From: CAIXSC01 sp046349855
GTDB lineage: Bacteria; Planctomycetota; Planctomycetia; Pirellulales; Pirellulaceae
Direction: 5' to 3'
Length of the DNA: 64,000 nucleotides
NCBI GenBank assembly: GCA_046349855.1
Contig: JAXMBM010000004.1
Location: 1 to 64,000 of the forward strand
Every line of letters begins with the position of its first letter. Within the stretch, counting starts at the first letter, position 1. The position numbers and the translations under genes are program-made. Under the pieces are notes generated by a model, which saw nothing but the letters and a program-made list of their open reading frames with translations, searched no databases and had not been told where the DNA came from. Positions 46,521 through 57,766 of the stretch are shown in pieces.

Positions 46521-46589
46521 GACGCCACGGGGCGGTGCTGCGACGGCCAGAGGGCCCGCGGACCTGCCGACCGTGGCGTCATTTTTTTT
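46521..46589 (+). terminator. Rho-independent-like terminator after the CAP gene
   Basis: A perfect 10-bp stem, GACGCCACGG at 46521-46530 with CCGTGGCGTC at 46571-46580, encloses a 40-base GC-rich loop and is followed by A and eight T (46582-46589). It is the clearest terminator in the window. The large loop could itself fold, so a small structured RNA cannot be excluded. Confidence 0.7.
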
Positions 46590-46650
46590 CCCGCGCCATG
46601 GGGTATGATGGGACCCGCTTCGAGGACCCTGGCCTTCACGAGGAGCGGTG

Positions 46651-46854
46651 ATGTCGCGGGACGAATGGCTGCCGGAATACGCCCGTGGACCGGCGCAGCT
46701 GTATGCGGCGCAGCTGTATGCGGCGCAGCTGCATGCGGCGTTGGCCGAGACTTCGCCGCGGCTGCTGAGCAGCGATCCCGAGCTCTACGCGGTTCGACGG
46801 GCTGGCCCCGAACGGGATCGGGAAGTGAAACGCCGCGCTCTGCGGGGCCCGTAG
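46651..46854 (+). CDS. Small hypothetical protein with AQLYA repeats
   Basis: 67 codons from ATG 46651, with GAGGAG seven bases upstream. The protein reads MSRDEWLPEYARGPAQLYAA, then a second and third AQL(Y/H)AA unit, then SSDPELYAVRRAGPERDREV. The repeat is a 15-bp tandem (about three copies, 46693-46740). The good ribosome-binding site and the 13-bp spacing to nth favour a real gene. No family recognised. It sits just before the frameshift-rich block, so its stop may not be reliable. Confidence 0.5.
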   Translation: MSRDEWLPEYARGPAQLYAAQLYAAQLHAALAETSPRLLSSDPELYAVRRAGPERDREVKRRALRGP

Positions 46855-46867
46855 GCAGGAGACGAGC

Positions 46868-47528
46868 ATGCCAGCCCCACGGGGACGCGATCGAGCGGAG
46901 CAACGGCGTGTGGCGGAGATCGTCGCCGGATTGAGGAATCGCTATGAGCACGCCGAGCGCTCTGCGACACGACAGTCCGTTTCAGCTGCTGATCGCCACG
47001 ATTCTCTCGGGCGCAATGCACCGACGAGCGGGTCAATCAGGGTGACCCCGGACTGTTCGCCCGTTATCCCACCGCGGCGGCGCTGGCTCGTGTGCCGCTC
47101 CCGGAACTGGAGAAGGCGATTCAGTCGACCGGCTTTTTCCGCAACAAGCGCGGCATATCCAGGCCGCCGCCAGCAGCTCGTCAAATGTCATGGCGGTGAG
47201 GTACCGCCCGATCTGGAGGCTCGAGCGCCTCCCGGGGTCGGCCGCAAAACGGCCAATGTGGTCCTGGGGACCGCTTGACCGGCCACCGGGGTGGTCGTCG
47301 ATACCCACGTGACGCGCATCAGCCGCCGACTCGGCCTGGACCGCCAGACGAACGCCGTCCGCATTGAGCAGGACCTGGATGCGATTGCTGCCGTCGGAGG
47401 AATGGGTGGCCTTCTCGCATCGGGTCATCCACCAGCGGCGGCAGGTCTGCCGGGCCTGCAAGCCGCAATGTGCCGAGTGTGTGCTGGCCGATCTGTGTCC
47501 GCGAATTGGGGTGACGGAGCGTTCCTGA
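46868..47528 (+). CDS. nth: Endonuclease III, frameshifted
   Basis: DNA glycosylase/AP lyase that removes oxidised pyrimidines. Reading across frames gives MPAPRGRDRAEQRRVAEIVA, DSPFQLLIATILS then the QCTDERVN segment, LPGVGRKTANVVLG (helix-hairpin-helix), VVDTHVTRISRRLGL (catalytic Asp in VDTHV), and CRACKPQCAECVLADLC, the C-x6-C-x2-C-x5-C iron-sulfur ligands. At least four small indels interrupt it, for example an extra G near 47013 in TCGGGCGCAATGC and another near 47040. All catalytic elements are encoded, so errors in the sequence are more likely than decay. GGAGA precedes the ATG. Confidence 0.8.
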
Positions 47529-47536
47529 AAGGTGGC

Positions 47537-48102
47537 ATGATGATTCTCTCCGGGTGCGGAAATCCACAGGCAGCTCGGGCTCGAACATCATCATCGAGCC
47601 GTTCGAGCCAACGTGCAGCTCAACCCCAACAGTTACAACCTGACGCTCCACGACGAACTGCTGGTGTACGAAGAAGTCGTGCTCGACATGCGCCAGCCGA
47701 ATCGCATCGGTGGCGGCTCACCATCCTGCCGGACGGATTGGTCCTCAGCCCCAACCAGCTCTACCTGGGCCGCACTGCGGAACGGACCGAGACCCACAAT
47801 CTGGTCCCGATGATCGAAGGACGTTCGTCGATTGGCCGCCTGGGGCTGCCTGTCCATGCTACCGCCGGCTTCGGTGACGTGGGGTTCTGCGGCTACTGGA
47901 CCTGGAAATGTTCGCGGTCCAGCCGGATCCGATCTATCCCCGCGTGCCGATCTGCCAGATCTTCTACCATCAGATCGTCGGGGACATCACCGAATACGAC
48001 AGCGACAAGTATCAGAACAACCGGGACATTCAGCCCAGCCCGATTTTCAAGGAACTGAACCCCGACGCCATCGACGACCGTCAGCTGCGGCTCGACTTCT
48101 GA
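47537..48102 (+). CDS. dcd: dCTP deaminase, frameshifted
   Basis: Converts dCTP to dUTP, feeding thymidylate synthesis. In successive frames it reads MILSG, NSYNLTLHDELLVYEEVVLD, GLVLSPNQLYLGRT, NLVPMIEGRSSIGRLGL (the catalytic-Glu ERSS-like segment of the family), ATAGFGDVGFCGYWT and YPRVPICQIFYHQIVGDI, ending at RQLRLDF. Three or more indels occur between 47,560 and 47,900. It starts 9 bp after nth with ATGATG preceded by GAAAGG; either ATG could serve. Confidence 0.8.
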
Positions 48103-48382
48103 CCGACTCCCGACCACCTAACCTGGGGCTCGATCGGGCGCGTCTGCTCGACCGAGCGTGCCCGGTGGGCCCGCCGATTCCACGGTCCGAGGTTGTGTCG
48201 GCTCGACTCCGAGACCGCCGTGCGGGCCCCTGCCCGTGTGGGGCGAGTGGGGTAGAATCCGGGCCCAGAGTGCCGGTCGGGGCGCGCCGGCGCTCGCCGT
48301 GTATCAGGGGAGCCCAGTACCACTTTCTTTCCAGGGATCGGCAGTCAGCCGAAGCAGACCTGCACGAGCAAGTGACTCAACT
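48103..48382. other. Gap between dcd and aconitase
   Basis: About 280 bp without recognisable coding. It is GC-rich and should carry the acnA promoter. Since the surrounding sequence has many indels, a short gene here could be hidden, but no family motif appears in any frame. Confidence 0.3.
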
Positions 48383-51056
48383 GTGTTCGATCCGTTTCAT
48401 ACCCGGGATACGTTTTCCACGAGCCGGGGCCCGATTGGGATCTACCGATCCAGCGGCTGGAACAGCAGGGCCTGGGAGCTGGTCTCGGCGATCCCGTTCT
48501 CCATCCGCATCCTGCTGGAAGCCGTACTGCGGAACTGCGACGGGTACGTGGTGACGGAAGAGAACGTGCGGCAACTGGCGGCCTGGCAGGCCGCGGCCCC
48601 CGCCAAAGTGGAGATCCTGTTCCAGCGCGAGTCGTGATGCAGGACTTTACGGGGTGCCTGCGGTGGTCGATCTGGCGGCCATGCGGCGGCGATGCGTCGG
48701 CTGGGTGGCGATCCGCGCGTCAATCCGCTCATCCCGGTCGACCTCGTGATCGACCATCCGGTCCAGGTCGATCATTTCGGGGCCCCGGATGCTCTGCAGA
48801 GAAACGTGGATCTGGAGTTTTCCCGCAATGGGAACGGCAGAGCTCCGCTGGGGCCAGCGGGCGTTTGACAATTTCCGTGTCGTGCCGCCCAACGCCGGGA
48901 TCGTGCACCGTCAACCTCGAATACCTGGGCGAAGGGGTGTTCATTCGTGAAGACCGGCTGGATCTCGGCGCTGCCCGATACGCTGGTCGGCACCGATAGC
49001 CACACCACCATGATCAATGGCCTGGGAGTGGTGGGATGGGGGTGGGCGGCATCGAGGCCGAAGCGGCTATGCTGGGACAGCCGCAGTACATGCTGTTGCC
49101 CGAGGTCGTGGGGTCGAGCTGGTGGGACAACTGTTCCGGGGCCACCGCCACCGACCTGGTGCTCACGATCACCGAGATGCTGCGGAAGGTGGGGTGGTCA
49201 ACAAGTTCGTCGAGTTCTTCGGGTCGGGTGTATCGACGATGAAGTTGGCGGACCGGGCCACCATTGCCAACATGGGCGTTCGAGCGCGACCATGGGGTTC
49301 TTCCCGGTGGACGCCGAGACGTTGGAGTTCCCGCGCTGCACGGGGCGATCGGCCGAAGAGGTCGAATTGGTCGAGCGGTACACCAAGGAACAGGGGCTGT
49401 TTCGCACGGATGAAACGCCGCCGCTGTCGTACACGCAGACGTTGCGGCTCGATCTGGCCATCATCGTGCCGTCGCTGGCCGGCCCCAAACGACCGCAGGA
49501 CCGCCTGCCGCTCGACAAGGTCAAGACGGCCTTTCGGCAGTCGCTCCAGGCCCCCTCAATCAAGCGCGGTTACAACCCGGATGCCGCGCGCTGGAGCGGC
49601 GCGGGACGGCCGGCTCGGGAGATCGTGCGACGGAAATCGGTCATGGGGCGGTCGTGATTGCGGCCATTACCAGCTGCACGAACACGAGCAATCCATCGGT
49701 CATGCTGGCGGCGGGGCTGGTCGCCCAGAAAGCGGTGGCTCGGGCTCCGAGTCCCCTCCCTACGTCAAGACGAGCTTGGGCGCCCGGGTCGCGAGTGGTG
49801 AGCGATTATCTCCGCCGTGCAGGCCTGCTCGGGAGCGCTCGAGCAACTCGGCTTCCACATCGTCGGGTACGGTTGCACGACCTGCATTGGCAACAGTGGT
49901 CCGCTGCCGGATCCGGTCGCCAAGGCCATCGCCGATGGCGATCTGGTGGCGTCGGCGGTGCTGAGCGCAATCGCAACTTGAGGATGCGTGAATCCGCTGG
50001 TGAAGGCCAACTACCCCGCCAGTCCACCGCTGGTGGTCGCCTACGCGCTGGCGGGTTCCACCGATCTCGATCTGGCCACGGAACCGGTGGGCACGGGTAG
50101 CGATGGGCGGCCCGTGTTCCTCAAGGAGATCTGGCCAACCCAGGCGGAGGTGCAGGAGGCGATTGACCGCTGCGTGCGTCCGGAGATGTTCCGCGACCAG
50201 TATTCGCAGGCGTTCACTGGGAATGAGGAGTGGAATCGGATCAAGGTGGCGGAAGGCGATCTGTACCGTGGAACGCGAGCACCTGCGCAGACCAGGAGCC
50301 GCCGTTCCTGGTCGATCTGACCCCGGAGTTGCCGCCCTTGCAGCCGCTGCGGGGGCTCGGGTGCTGGCCCTGCTGGGCGACTCGGTGACCACCGACCACA
50401 TTTCCCCCGCGGGATCGATCGTCAAGGATGGACCGGCGGGCCGGTTCCCGGTCGCCGCGGGCGTGCAGCCGGTTGATTTCAACAGTTACGAGCGCGGCGG
50501 GGGAACGATCGGGTCATGGTGCGGGGCACCTTTGCGAATATTCGGATTCGCAATCAAGTGGCTCCCGGGACCGAAGGTGGCTGGACGCGGCATCTGCCCG
50601 ACGGCGAGAAACTGTCGATTTACGATGCGGCGGTCAAGTACCGTCAGGAGGGCGTGCCGCTGGTGGTGATTGCCGGTGCCGAGTATGGGACGGGCAGCAG
50701 TCGCGACTGGGCCGCCAAGGGGACGTACCTGCTGGGCGTGCGGGCCGTGCTGGCGACAAGCTACGAACGGATTCATCGCAGCAACCTGGTGGGCATGGGT
50801 GCTGCTGCCGCTGGAATTCGCCGCCGGGACGACCTCGCAGACACTGGGTTTGACCGGCGAAGAGGTGATCGACGTGGAAGGACTCGACGGCTCGGCGCTG
50901 ACGCCGCGCGGGCAGGTGACGGCGTGCCCAGGCTCCGACGGGTTCGGTGGAAAACGCCTCGCCCACGTCCGCATCGATACGCCGGTCGAAATGGACTACT
51001 ACCGCAACGGTGGCATCCTGCAGACCGTGCTCCGTAAACTACTGGCCGGTTCCTGA
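48383..51056 (+). CDS. acnA: Aconitate hydratase, frameshifted
   Basis: Isomerises citrate to isocitrate in the TCA cycle. From a GTG at 48383 (FDPFHTRDTFSTS) the AcnA/IRP-type protein can be followed to LLAGS. Landmarks are PFSIRILLEAVLRNCDG, VMQDFTG, TLVGTDSHTTMINGLGV, AITSCTNTSNPSVMLAAGLV (first iron-sulfur cysteine), GCTTCIGNSGPLPD (second and third), LLGDSVTTDHISPAGSI, VIAGAEYGTGSSRDWAAKGT and VRIDTPVEMDYYRNGGIL. At least ten indels break the frame, e.g. a lost G in the GGGGG run at about 49035. No active-site element is missing. The GTG start is tentative. Complements pyruvate carboxylase in central carbon metabolism. Confidence 0.85.
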
Positions 51057-51064
51057 GTCCCCTG

Positions 51065-52361
51065 ATGGCGACGCCCACCCCGGCCCGCGATCCCGCCGAC
51101 AGTGAACTCGACGGCCTCACCAAGGCTGGCCGCCGGGGCCGGACGGTTGCGGTTACGCGATGTGGGGCGGCAGGGATGGAATGTTCCGCGAGGATCTGCC
51201 GCTCCCCGTAGCGCTGCTCAAGCAGAGTGCCTTGAGCACAACAGCCGCTGGATGGCAGTTTCGCCGCGCTCTCCGGGCGCCAAGCTCTGCCCGCACGGCA
51301 AGACGACGATGAGGTCCGCAGTTGCTCTGTCGCCAGCTGGCCGACGGGAGCTTGGGGGATCACCCTGGCCACCATGCAGCAGGTTCGCGTGGCGCGCGAG
51401 TTTGGCATCGAACGGATTCTGCTGGCCAATGAACTCTGGGGCGCACCGGCGCTGAATTATCTGGCCGACGAGCTCGAACGTGACGAGCGGTTTGACTTTT
51501 ACGTCTCGTCGACTCGCTGGCCGGAGTCGACACCCTGGCAGGCCTGCCGCCGACGCCGGGTCCGTCGACCTCTGCAGGTCCTGGTGGAAGTGGGAGTGGC
51601 GGGGAAGCGTTGTGGTTGCCGTGGAGTCGCGGCGTCGCTGGAGGTGGCGCGGGCCGTACAGCGGGCCTCGCCGTGGCTGCAGTTGCGCGGAGTGGAGGGA
51701 TTTGAGGGGTAATTACGTGGGCGACGCCCGCCGAACGGGACGAGCAGGTGCGATCGTACCTCGCCGAACTTGGCCAAAGGCCGGCAGTGTGCGGCCGAGG
51801 TCGTTGCCGCGCCGGGACGCGCTGCTGACGGCGGGCGGGTCGAGTTTTTCGATCTGGTGACCACGGCCTTGAGTTCGGTTGAGCTTCCCGATGTTGAGGT
51901 CATTGTGCGGAGCGGCTGCTATCATCTGACGCACGACTCGCTGGTTCTCCAGCAGCTCTACGAACAGTTGTTGGAACGCTGGCCGATGCCCGCCGTCTCG
52001 GTCCTGGGCTGCGACCGGGCGCTGGAGGTGTGGGCCTATGTGTTGTCGCGTCCCGAACCGACGCGGGCCGTGTTGTCGATGGGAAAACGGGACTGTTCGT
52101 TCGACGCCGATCTGCCCGTTCCCCGCTGGCACCAGCGACCCGGGAGTACGGCCGGCGTGGAACAGGTCGCCGGACCATCGCATCATTGGCCTGAACGATC
52201 AGCACGCCTTGGTCGAGATCCCCAGTCATTCCCCGTGGCGGGTCGGTGACCTCGTGGGCTGCGGCATTTCTCATCCCTGCACGACGTTTGACCGCTGGCA
52301 ATTCCTGCCACTGGTCGACGACGACATCATGGTGGATGCGGTGCGCACGGCTTCTAAATGA
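51065..52361 (+). CDS. D-amino-acid deaminase-like PLP protein (DSD1 / alanine racemase N-terminal fold), frameshifted
   Basis: Across frames it reads PHGKTTM (PLP-lysine segment), GITLATMQQVRVAREFGIER, ILLANELWGAPALNYLADEL, LVEVGVAGKRCGCRG, SSVELPDVEVIVRSGCYHLT, ALSMGKRD-like AVLSMGKRDCSFDADLP, and GCGISHPCTTFDRWQFLPLV, the metal/PLP end region of the D-serine dehydratase-like family. The enzyme probably deaminates D-amino acids or cleaves D-threonine-type substrates. Multiple indels between 51,110 and 52,170 break it; the last 200 bases are in one frame. It begins 8 bp after aconitase, so co-transcription is likely. Confidence 0.72.
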
Positions 52362-52490
52362 CTGCCAGGGTGGGGACGCTGCCACGGGTGGCGATGGCCA
52401 GGACCTGGGACCGCTGGTTGACGCCGGCCGTGGCTCGCCCCAGAATCCTCCCCAGGGTGGGAGTAGATCTTTCCGAGGAGTCGGCTCGTT

Positions 52491-54526
52491 ATGCGTAATC
52501 GATCCGGTGTTGCCGCAGGGGATGGCCGTATCACGGTCTTGCTGGTGCTGGTGCTCGGGGTGGTGGCGGCCCGTGGTGAGGACGGAGGAGCATCGGCCGC
52601 GCCGCGGCTGGCGGCGGATACGCGCTATCTGGCATCCGACGAGTTGGAAGGGCGAGGCGTCGGGACGGCGGGACTTGAAAAGGCGGCTCACTACCTGGCG
52701 GGACGAGTTCCGCAAGGCGGGACTGCGGACCGACATTTTCGACGGGCAACCGTTCCAGCGGTTTTCGGTCCCGTCGTCGGTCGATCGCGGGCCTGTCGAA
52801 CGCAATACGCTGGTCTGGCTGGGGCCGTCCGCCGAAGGTGCGAAGGCCGAGCCCCGCGTGCTGAAGCTGGAAGAGGAGTTCCAGAGTTCAGCGCTGGGAG
52901 GGACGGGGAAAGTCACGGCACCGGTGGTGTTCGCCGGTTACGGTATCACGGCTCCCGACCAGAAATACGATGACTACGCGGGTCTGGATGTGAAGGGCAA
53001 GGTGGCGCTCATCCCAAGGAGCCGCAGCAGGACAAGAAGACAGTGTCTTCCAGGAAAGCAGGCGTCACCTCACGCTCCGTTCGTGCGAAAAATTCCAATG
53101 CGGCCGAGCATGGTGCGGCCGCGGTGATTCTGGTGAACGACTACTTCAGTCTGCTGCAGGCCCGGACGCCGAAGAGCGCGGCCTGCAGGAATCGCTGGAC
53201 AAGCTGGTGGCCGCTCAGGCGGAGTACCGCCAGAAGGTTTCAGCCCACGGCGGCCGAGACGGCCGCGTTTCGTCAGGAAGTCGGCCGCCTCGCCGAACTC
53301 GCCGCAACTCAGCGGTCAGAAGCTGGCGGGGGATTTCGATACGGTCCCGGGGGGCCTCGAGGCCGGACAAGCCAGTCATGCCAAGGTGATTCCCGTGTTC
53401 TTCTGCAAACGGGCGGCGCTGGCTCCGCTGTTGAAGGCCGCCGGCCTGGATCTGACCGAGGTGGAGCGGCAGATCGATGCGGACCTCCAGCCCGCAGCCG
53501 CGAGCTCAGCGGGTGAGCGTGCAAGGCGAAGCGGAGGTCATTCACCGTCGGGCGGATGTCTGCAATGTGGTGGGCGTCATCGACGGGGAAGGTCCGCTGG
53601 CCAATGAAACGTGGTCATTGGGGCACACTATGATCACGTCGGCAAAGGAGGGCCCGGAAGTATTCCCCAAGCGCCGCCTTGGTCGACCGAGGGCATAACG
53701 GGGCCGATGATAATGCCTCGGGGAACCGCCACGCTGCTGGAGGTGGCCCGCTATTTTGGCGGTCGCAGCGAGAAGCCGAAGCGGCGGCTGGTGTTCATTG
53801 CCTTCACGGGGGAAGATGAGGGCTGCTGGGGAGCCGCCCATTACGTGAAGCAGCCGCGGTTTCCGTTGGAGCAGACGGTCGCCGATGCTCAACATGGACA
53901 TGGTGGGGCGGCTGGCCGACAACAAGTTGATCGTCTACGGCACGGGCACGGCCGCCTCGTTCGATGCGCTGATCGACCAGCTGAACCAGCAGCATCAGTT
54001 CACGATCACCAAGCATCCGGAAGGATTTGGGCCGAGCGATCATGCCTCGTTCTACGGCAAGCAGATTCCCGTGTTTCACTTCTTTACGGGAACGCATCCG
54101 GACTATCACCGACCGAGTGACGATGCCGACAAGCTGAATGTGGACGGGATGCAGCGAATTGCCCGGCTGGTCATCGACGCCACGACGGCGATCACCGACG
54201 CTCCGCAGCGTCCCGAGTACCGCGAAATCAAGGATCAGCGCAGATTGGCCGGTCGGGCGATCGCCCTCATTTCGGCAGCATTCCCGACTTTGCGGAAGGG
54301 GTGGAAGGGTACGCTTTGATGGGGTCGCCAAAGGAAGTCCGAAGCGCAGTGGGCGGGACTGAAGGGCGGCGATGTGATCATCAAGTTGGGGGACGCCCGC
54401 ATCGGCAGCCTCGACGATTTCGATCTGGCTCTGCGGAAGTACAAGGTTGGGGACAAAGTACCGGTGACGGTGAAACGCGGTACCGAAACCGTGACCGTCA
54501 CGGTGACGCTCGATCCCCCCAAGTAG
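52491..54526 (+). CDS. Secreted M28-family peptidase with C-terminal PDZ domain, frameshifted
   Basis: Signal peptide (ITVLLVLVLGVVAARGEDG), then YLASDELEGRGVGTAGLEKA typical of M28 proteins, and a PA-like domain (GKVTAPVVFAGYGITAPDQK). The zinc-binding catalytic domain carries GAHYDHVG, DDNASG (with a shift), VFIAFTGEDEGCWGAAHYVK, LNMDMVGRL and GPSDHASFYGKQIPVFHFFT, i.e. all five metal-ligand contexts. A PDZ domain follows (GGDVIIKLGDARIGSLDDFD). It is an aminopeptidase-like exoenzyme. At least seven indels, for instance an extra G in the GCCTCGGGGAACC segment near 53720. The ATG at 52491 follows CCGAGGAG. Confidence 0.82.
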
Positions 54527-54588
54527 TCGCACGCACATTTTGCTGAGGAGCTGCTACGGCGGCCCGAACGAGTGGATGGTTCCGCGGG

Positions 54589-55870
54589 ATGCTCGCGGGA
54601 ATGGTGATGCTGGGGCAGGGCTGGTGGAGCGACGGCGGGCTGGAGTGCGGATTTTGCTCCCGGGACGCAGGGATTCGCCGGCCTGGAGCGCGGAGCGCGA
54701 TTGGCCGCGCGCGGTCCGGCACGCAACGGCTGGTCGCCGTCGTCGGCGACCGCACCGACCACCTGGAGCAGCGCAACACGCCAGCGCGCGCCGCTCCCGG
54801 GCCGCGGCCATTCTTCGCCGATCGTGGTGGGGGAACGGATCTACCTGACGACGGCGGACACGCGGCAACAGATCCATACGGCGCTGCTGCTGGAGCGGGC
54901 CACGGGACGGCAGGCCTCAGTTGTCGACGTCAGTCAGGGAGGGTTTCCGGCTCGCAACCATCCGAAGAATACCGAAGCGACCTGCAATGCTGGCTTGTGA
55001 TGGCGAACGGCTGTTTGCCGCGTTTTTTCATCACCAACAGATTGAGGTCGTGGCCCTCGACCTGGAAGGCAAGGTGCCGCTGGCGGGCCAAGGCCGGGGC
55101 CTTCAATCCTCAGCGGTATGAATATGGTTATGCCCTTCGCCGCTGCTGTATCGGGACCTGGTGATTATTGCGGGCGAGTATGACGGTGAGTTTCCTGACA
55201 GCTTTGGATCGCTCGGCGGCAGCCTCGCTGGCGGACTCCTCGGCCGGCCAACATCACCTTCTCCTCCCCTGTGGTGGCTTTCGTCGCGGGGCGCTGCGAC
55301 CAGCTGTTGTTGAGCGGGCGCGGAGCAGGTGGCCAGTTATGATCCCCAGACCGGCAAACAACTTTGGAGTACGCCGGGACCACGGCCGCGACCTGTGGCA
55401 CGATGGTCTGGGACGGCGACGTGGTGATTTGCCAGCGCGGTATCCGAAGGCCGAGACGTCCGCGGTGCGGGCCGATGGCAGCGGGACGGTGCTGTGGCGG
55501 AATGGCCAGAAGTGCTATGAGCAGCTCGGCGTTGTTGGCCGTGGACGGACACGTTTACGGACTGACCGACAACGGCATCCTGTTTTGCTGCGCGTCGCGG
55601 ACGGACGGGAACTGTGGAAGGAGCGGCTGAAGGGGCCGGTGAGTGCTTCACCGGTGCTGGTAAACGGTCGGATTTACTGGACGAACGAGTTCGGTACGAC
55701 GTACGTATTTCTGTCATTTAATCCGCAGCGGGCTCGAACTGCCAAGGCAGAATCAGTTGGGAGAAGAGGGATTTGCCAGCCTGGCGGTGAGCGGCGATCG
55801 CCTGTTTCTGCGGACGGCGGTGGGAAATGGCGAGCGGCGGCAGGAGTTTCTCTACTGTCTGGGCGAGTAA
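54589..55870 (+). CDS. PQQ-like beta-propeller repeat protein, frameshifted
   Basis: A secreted propeller. Across frames: GRGHSSPIVVGERIYLTTAD, HTALLLERATGRQ, NHPKNTEATC, LACDGERLFAAFFHHQQIEV, VALDLEGKV, QVASYDPQTGKQLWSTPGTT, AATCGTMVWDGDVV, LLAVDGHVYGLTDNGILFC, WRVADGRELWKERLKGPVSA and SPVLVNGRIYWTNEFGTTYV, ending SGDRLFLRTAVGNGERRQEF with a TAA at 55870. These are PQQ/YVTN-type blades common in planctomycete outer proteins. At least six indels. The true start is uncertain; ATG 54589 begins a hydrophobic segment, and 54576 is in another frame. Confidence 0.72.
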
Positions 55871-56009
55871 TGATCTTGCTCCTCACGCGCCCGGCTCGTC
55901 ATACTTTGCCCGCTTTGACCGGGACAGGGGGCCTGTAGCCAGCCTCGATCCCGTTTTGAGGCGCGCCCCAGGAAGTGGTGTCGCCGGTCGAAGACCCATT
56001 GAGCAAGGA

Positions 56010-56815
56010 GTGCTGCCCGCGAGGAACTATCGTCATCTGGCCATGCTGGCCGCCGCCGTGTTCGTCGTTTCCATTGCCGGAGTGCTCGGCTCAGACCCCC
56101 GGCGTTGGGGCTCGTCCCGGAACCGGCGTGCCGGCTGGAACTCGGCCCGCCGCTCCGGCTGCTGCACCCGCCGCACCTGCTGCCGCTGCTGCTCCGGCTG
56201 CCGGCCGAGGCGGGACGCCGAGTGTGCGGGTGATTGACATCGGCGAGGTGTTCAAACAGCACGCGCAGTTCAATCAGCAGCTGAATTCCGAAGGATGAGA
56301 TCAAATCGCTGACGCTTAATACCAGGCCGAGCAGAAGAAGATTGCCGGTCAGCGAGAGAAGCCCGGCACGCCAACGCGGGCAGCCCGGAGTACAAGAAGG
56401 AAGAAGAGATCGCCCGGATGGCGTCCGACCTGCAGGTCGAAATGGCGCTGGAAGCAGAAGAGCGTGGCGGAACAGGAAGCTAAGGTGTACTTCAACACCT
56501 ATCGCGAGATCTACAAGCAGGTCGAGACCTTCGCCGACAGCTACGGGATCACCTCGAAGTGCGCACAACAACGTGCAGATGGACCCCCAGAAGCCGCGAC
56601 ACGGTGCTGCAGGGAGTTAACCGCTCGATCGTCTTCCAGCCGGCAATCTGGATATCACGGAGGCCGACGAGATCGTGCGGCGCGTGAATTCGGGTGTCGC
56701 GGCGGCCGCGGGTGGTACCGCGGCCGAGCCGCCGACCACGCCGGCAAGCAGTAGCACGCCGAGGAGACTCGGGGATATTCTTCCGTTTCCTCGCACCGTT
56801 GAGGGGGTCCCTTGA
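56010..56815 (+). CDS. OmpH/Skp family outer membrane chaperone, frameshifted
   Basis: Signal region RNYRHLAMLAAAVFVVSIAG, an Ala/Pro-rich linker, then VRVIDIGEVFKQHAQFNQQL (the OmpH domain start), and a coiled-coil segment read in several frames. QKSVAEQEAKVYFNTYREIY, KQVETFADSYGI, NVQMDP, GVNRSIVFQ and DEIVRRVNSG follow. Skp/OmpH proteins escort unfolded outer membrane proteins in the periplasm. Indels occur at about 56,085, 56,297, 56,450 and 56,560-56,650. The position before lpxC-lpxA is the classical envelope-gene order. The stop overlaps the lpxC start (TTGA). The GTG at 56010 gives a charged N-region; ATG 56043 is an alternative. Confidence 0.75.
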
Positions 56816-57676
56816 AACTGACATTGCGTCCACAGCGGTCGATCGACTGTCCGGTGGTGCCAGGAGTGGGCTACTGGAGCGGCCGGGATGTGGTAGAGTT
56901 CCGGCCGGCTCCGGCCGACACGGGAATCGTGTTCGTGCGCGACCTGCAGCCGGAGGTGCGGATCCCCGCCCTGCTGGCGTTCCGTATCGAAACGCCACGT
57001 CGGACGACGCTGGCGCGAGCGGTGACAGTCGAGATGGTCGAGCATGTGCTGGCGGCACTGTCCGGATTGGTAGATCGACAACTGGGAAGTTCAAGGATCG
57101 CCCCGAGATGCCTCGTTGTGACGGTTCCAGCCGCGACTTTGTCGCGCGCTGGAGTCGGCAGGCATCGTCGAACAGGCGGCGACTCGAACGACTCTGGTGG
57201 TCTCCGAGGTAACTGGAGTCGGCTGCGATGACAGCTGGGTCGAAGCTCGGCCGTCCGGACGCGCCGGGTTTGTCGATCCGTTACCGGCCGGATTACGGTT
57301 CCACGGGACCGACCGGCCGCCAGACGTTGCAGCTGGATGACGCCGGAGACGTTTCGTCGCGATCTGGCTCCGGCTCGCACCTTCATTTTGCAGGAGGAGG
57401 CCGAGTGGTTGCGGAACTGCGGACCCGGTGTCGCGCATTCGACACGCTGGATTTCGCTGGTATTCGGGGCCGACGGCCCATTGATAACCAGCTGCGGTTC
57501 CCTCGACGAATGTGTCCGGCACAAGACGCTGGACCTGGATCGACCTCGCACTGTGCGGTTGCGATATTGATGGACAGATCGTGGCCTATCGCTCGGGACA
57601 TCGGCTGAATGCCGATCTGTCACGGGCCCTGCTCGCGGATCGAGGCCGGCACGCGGACTGCCGCCGCTCGGCCTGA
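56812..57676 (+). CDS. lpxC: UDP-3-O-acyl-N-acetylglucosamine deacetylase LpxC, frameshifted
   Basis: Zinc deacetylase that commits UDP-acyl-GlcNAc to lipid A synthesis. It begins at a TTG (MKLTLRPQRSI) overlapping the ompH stop as TTGA. Landmarks: VEMVEHVLAALSGL (first zinc His), SIRYRPDYGSTG, FRRDLAPARTFILQEEAEWL, an HKTLDL segment (second His and the Asp, here followed by a shift) and SGHRLNADLSRALL (catalytic-type His). At least six indels. The C-terminal end is ambiguous: two nearby stops in different frames (57,676 and about 57,688). Confidence 0.82.
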
Positions 57677-57766
57677 ACACGCCTGACCGAATCCGGCCGT
57701 TCGAACACGGCCGCTGGAACACGCGCGGCCGGAGTATGAGCGGCTGGCGGAGGATGCTGTCAGATC

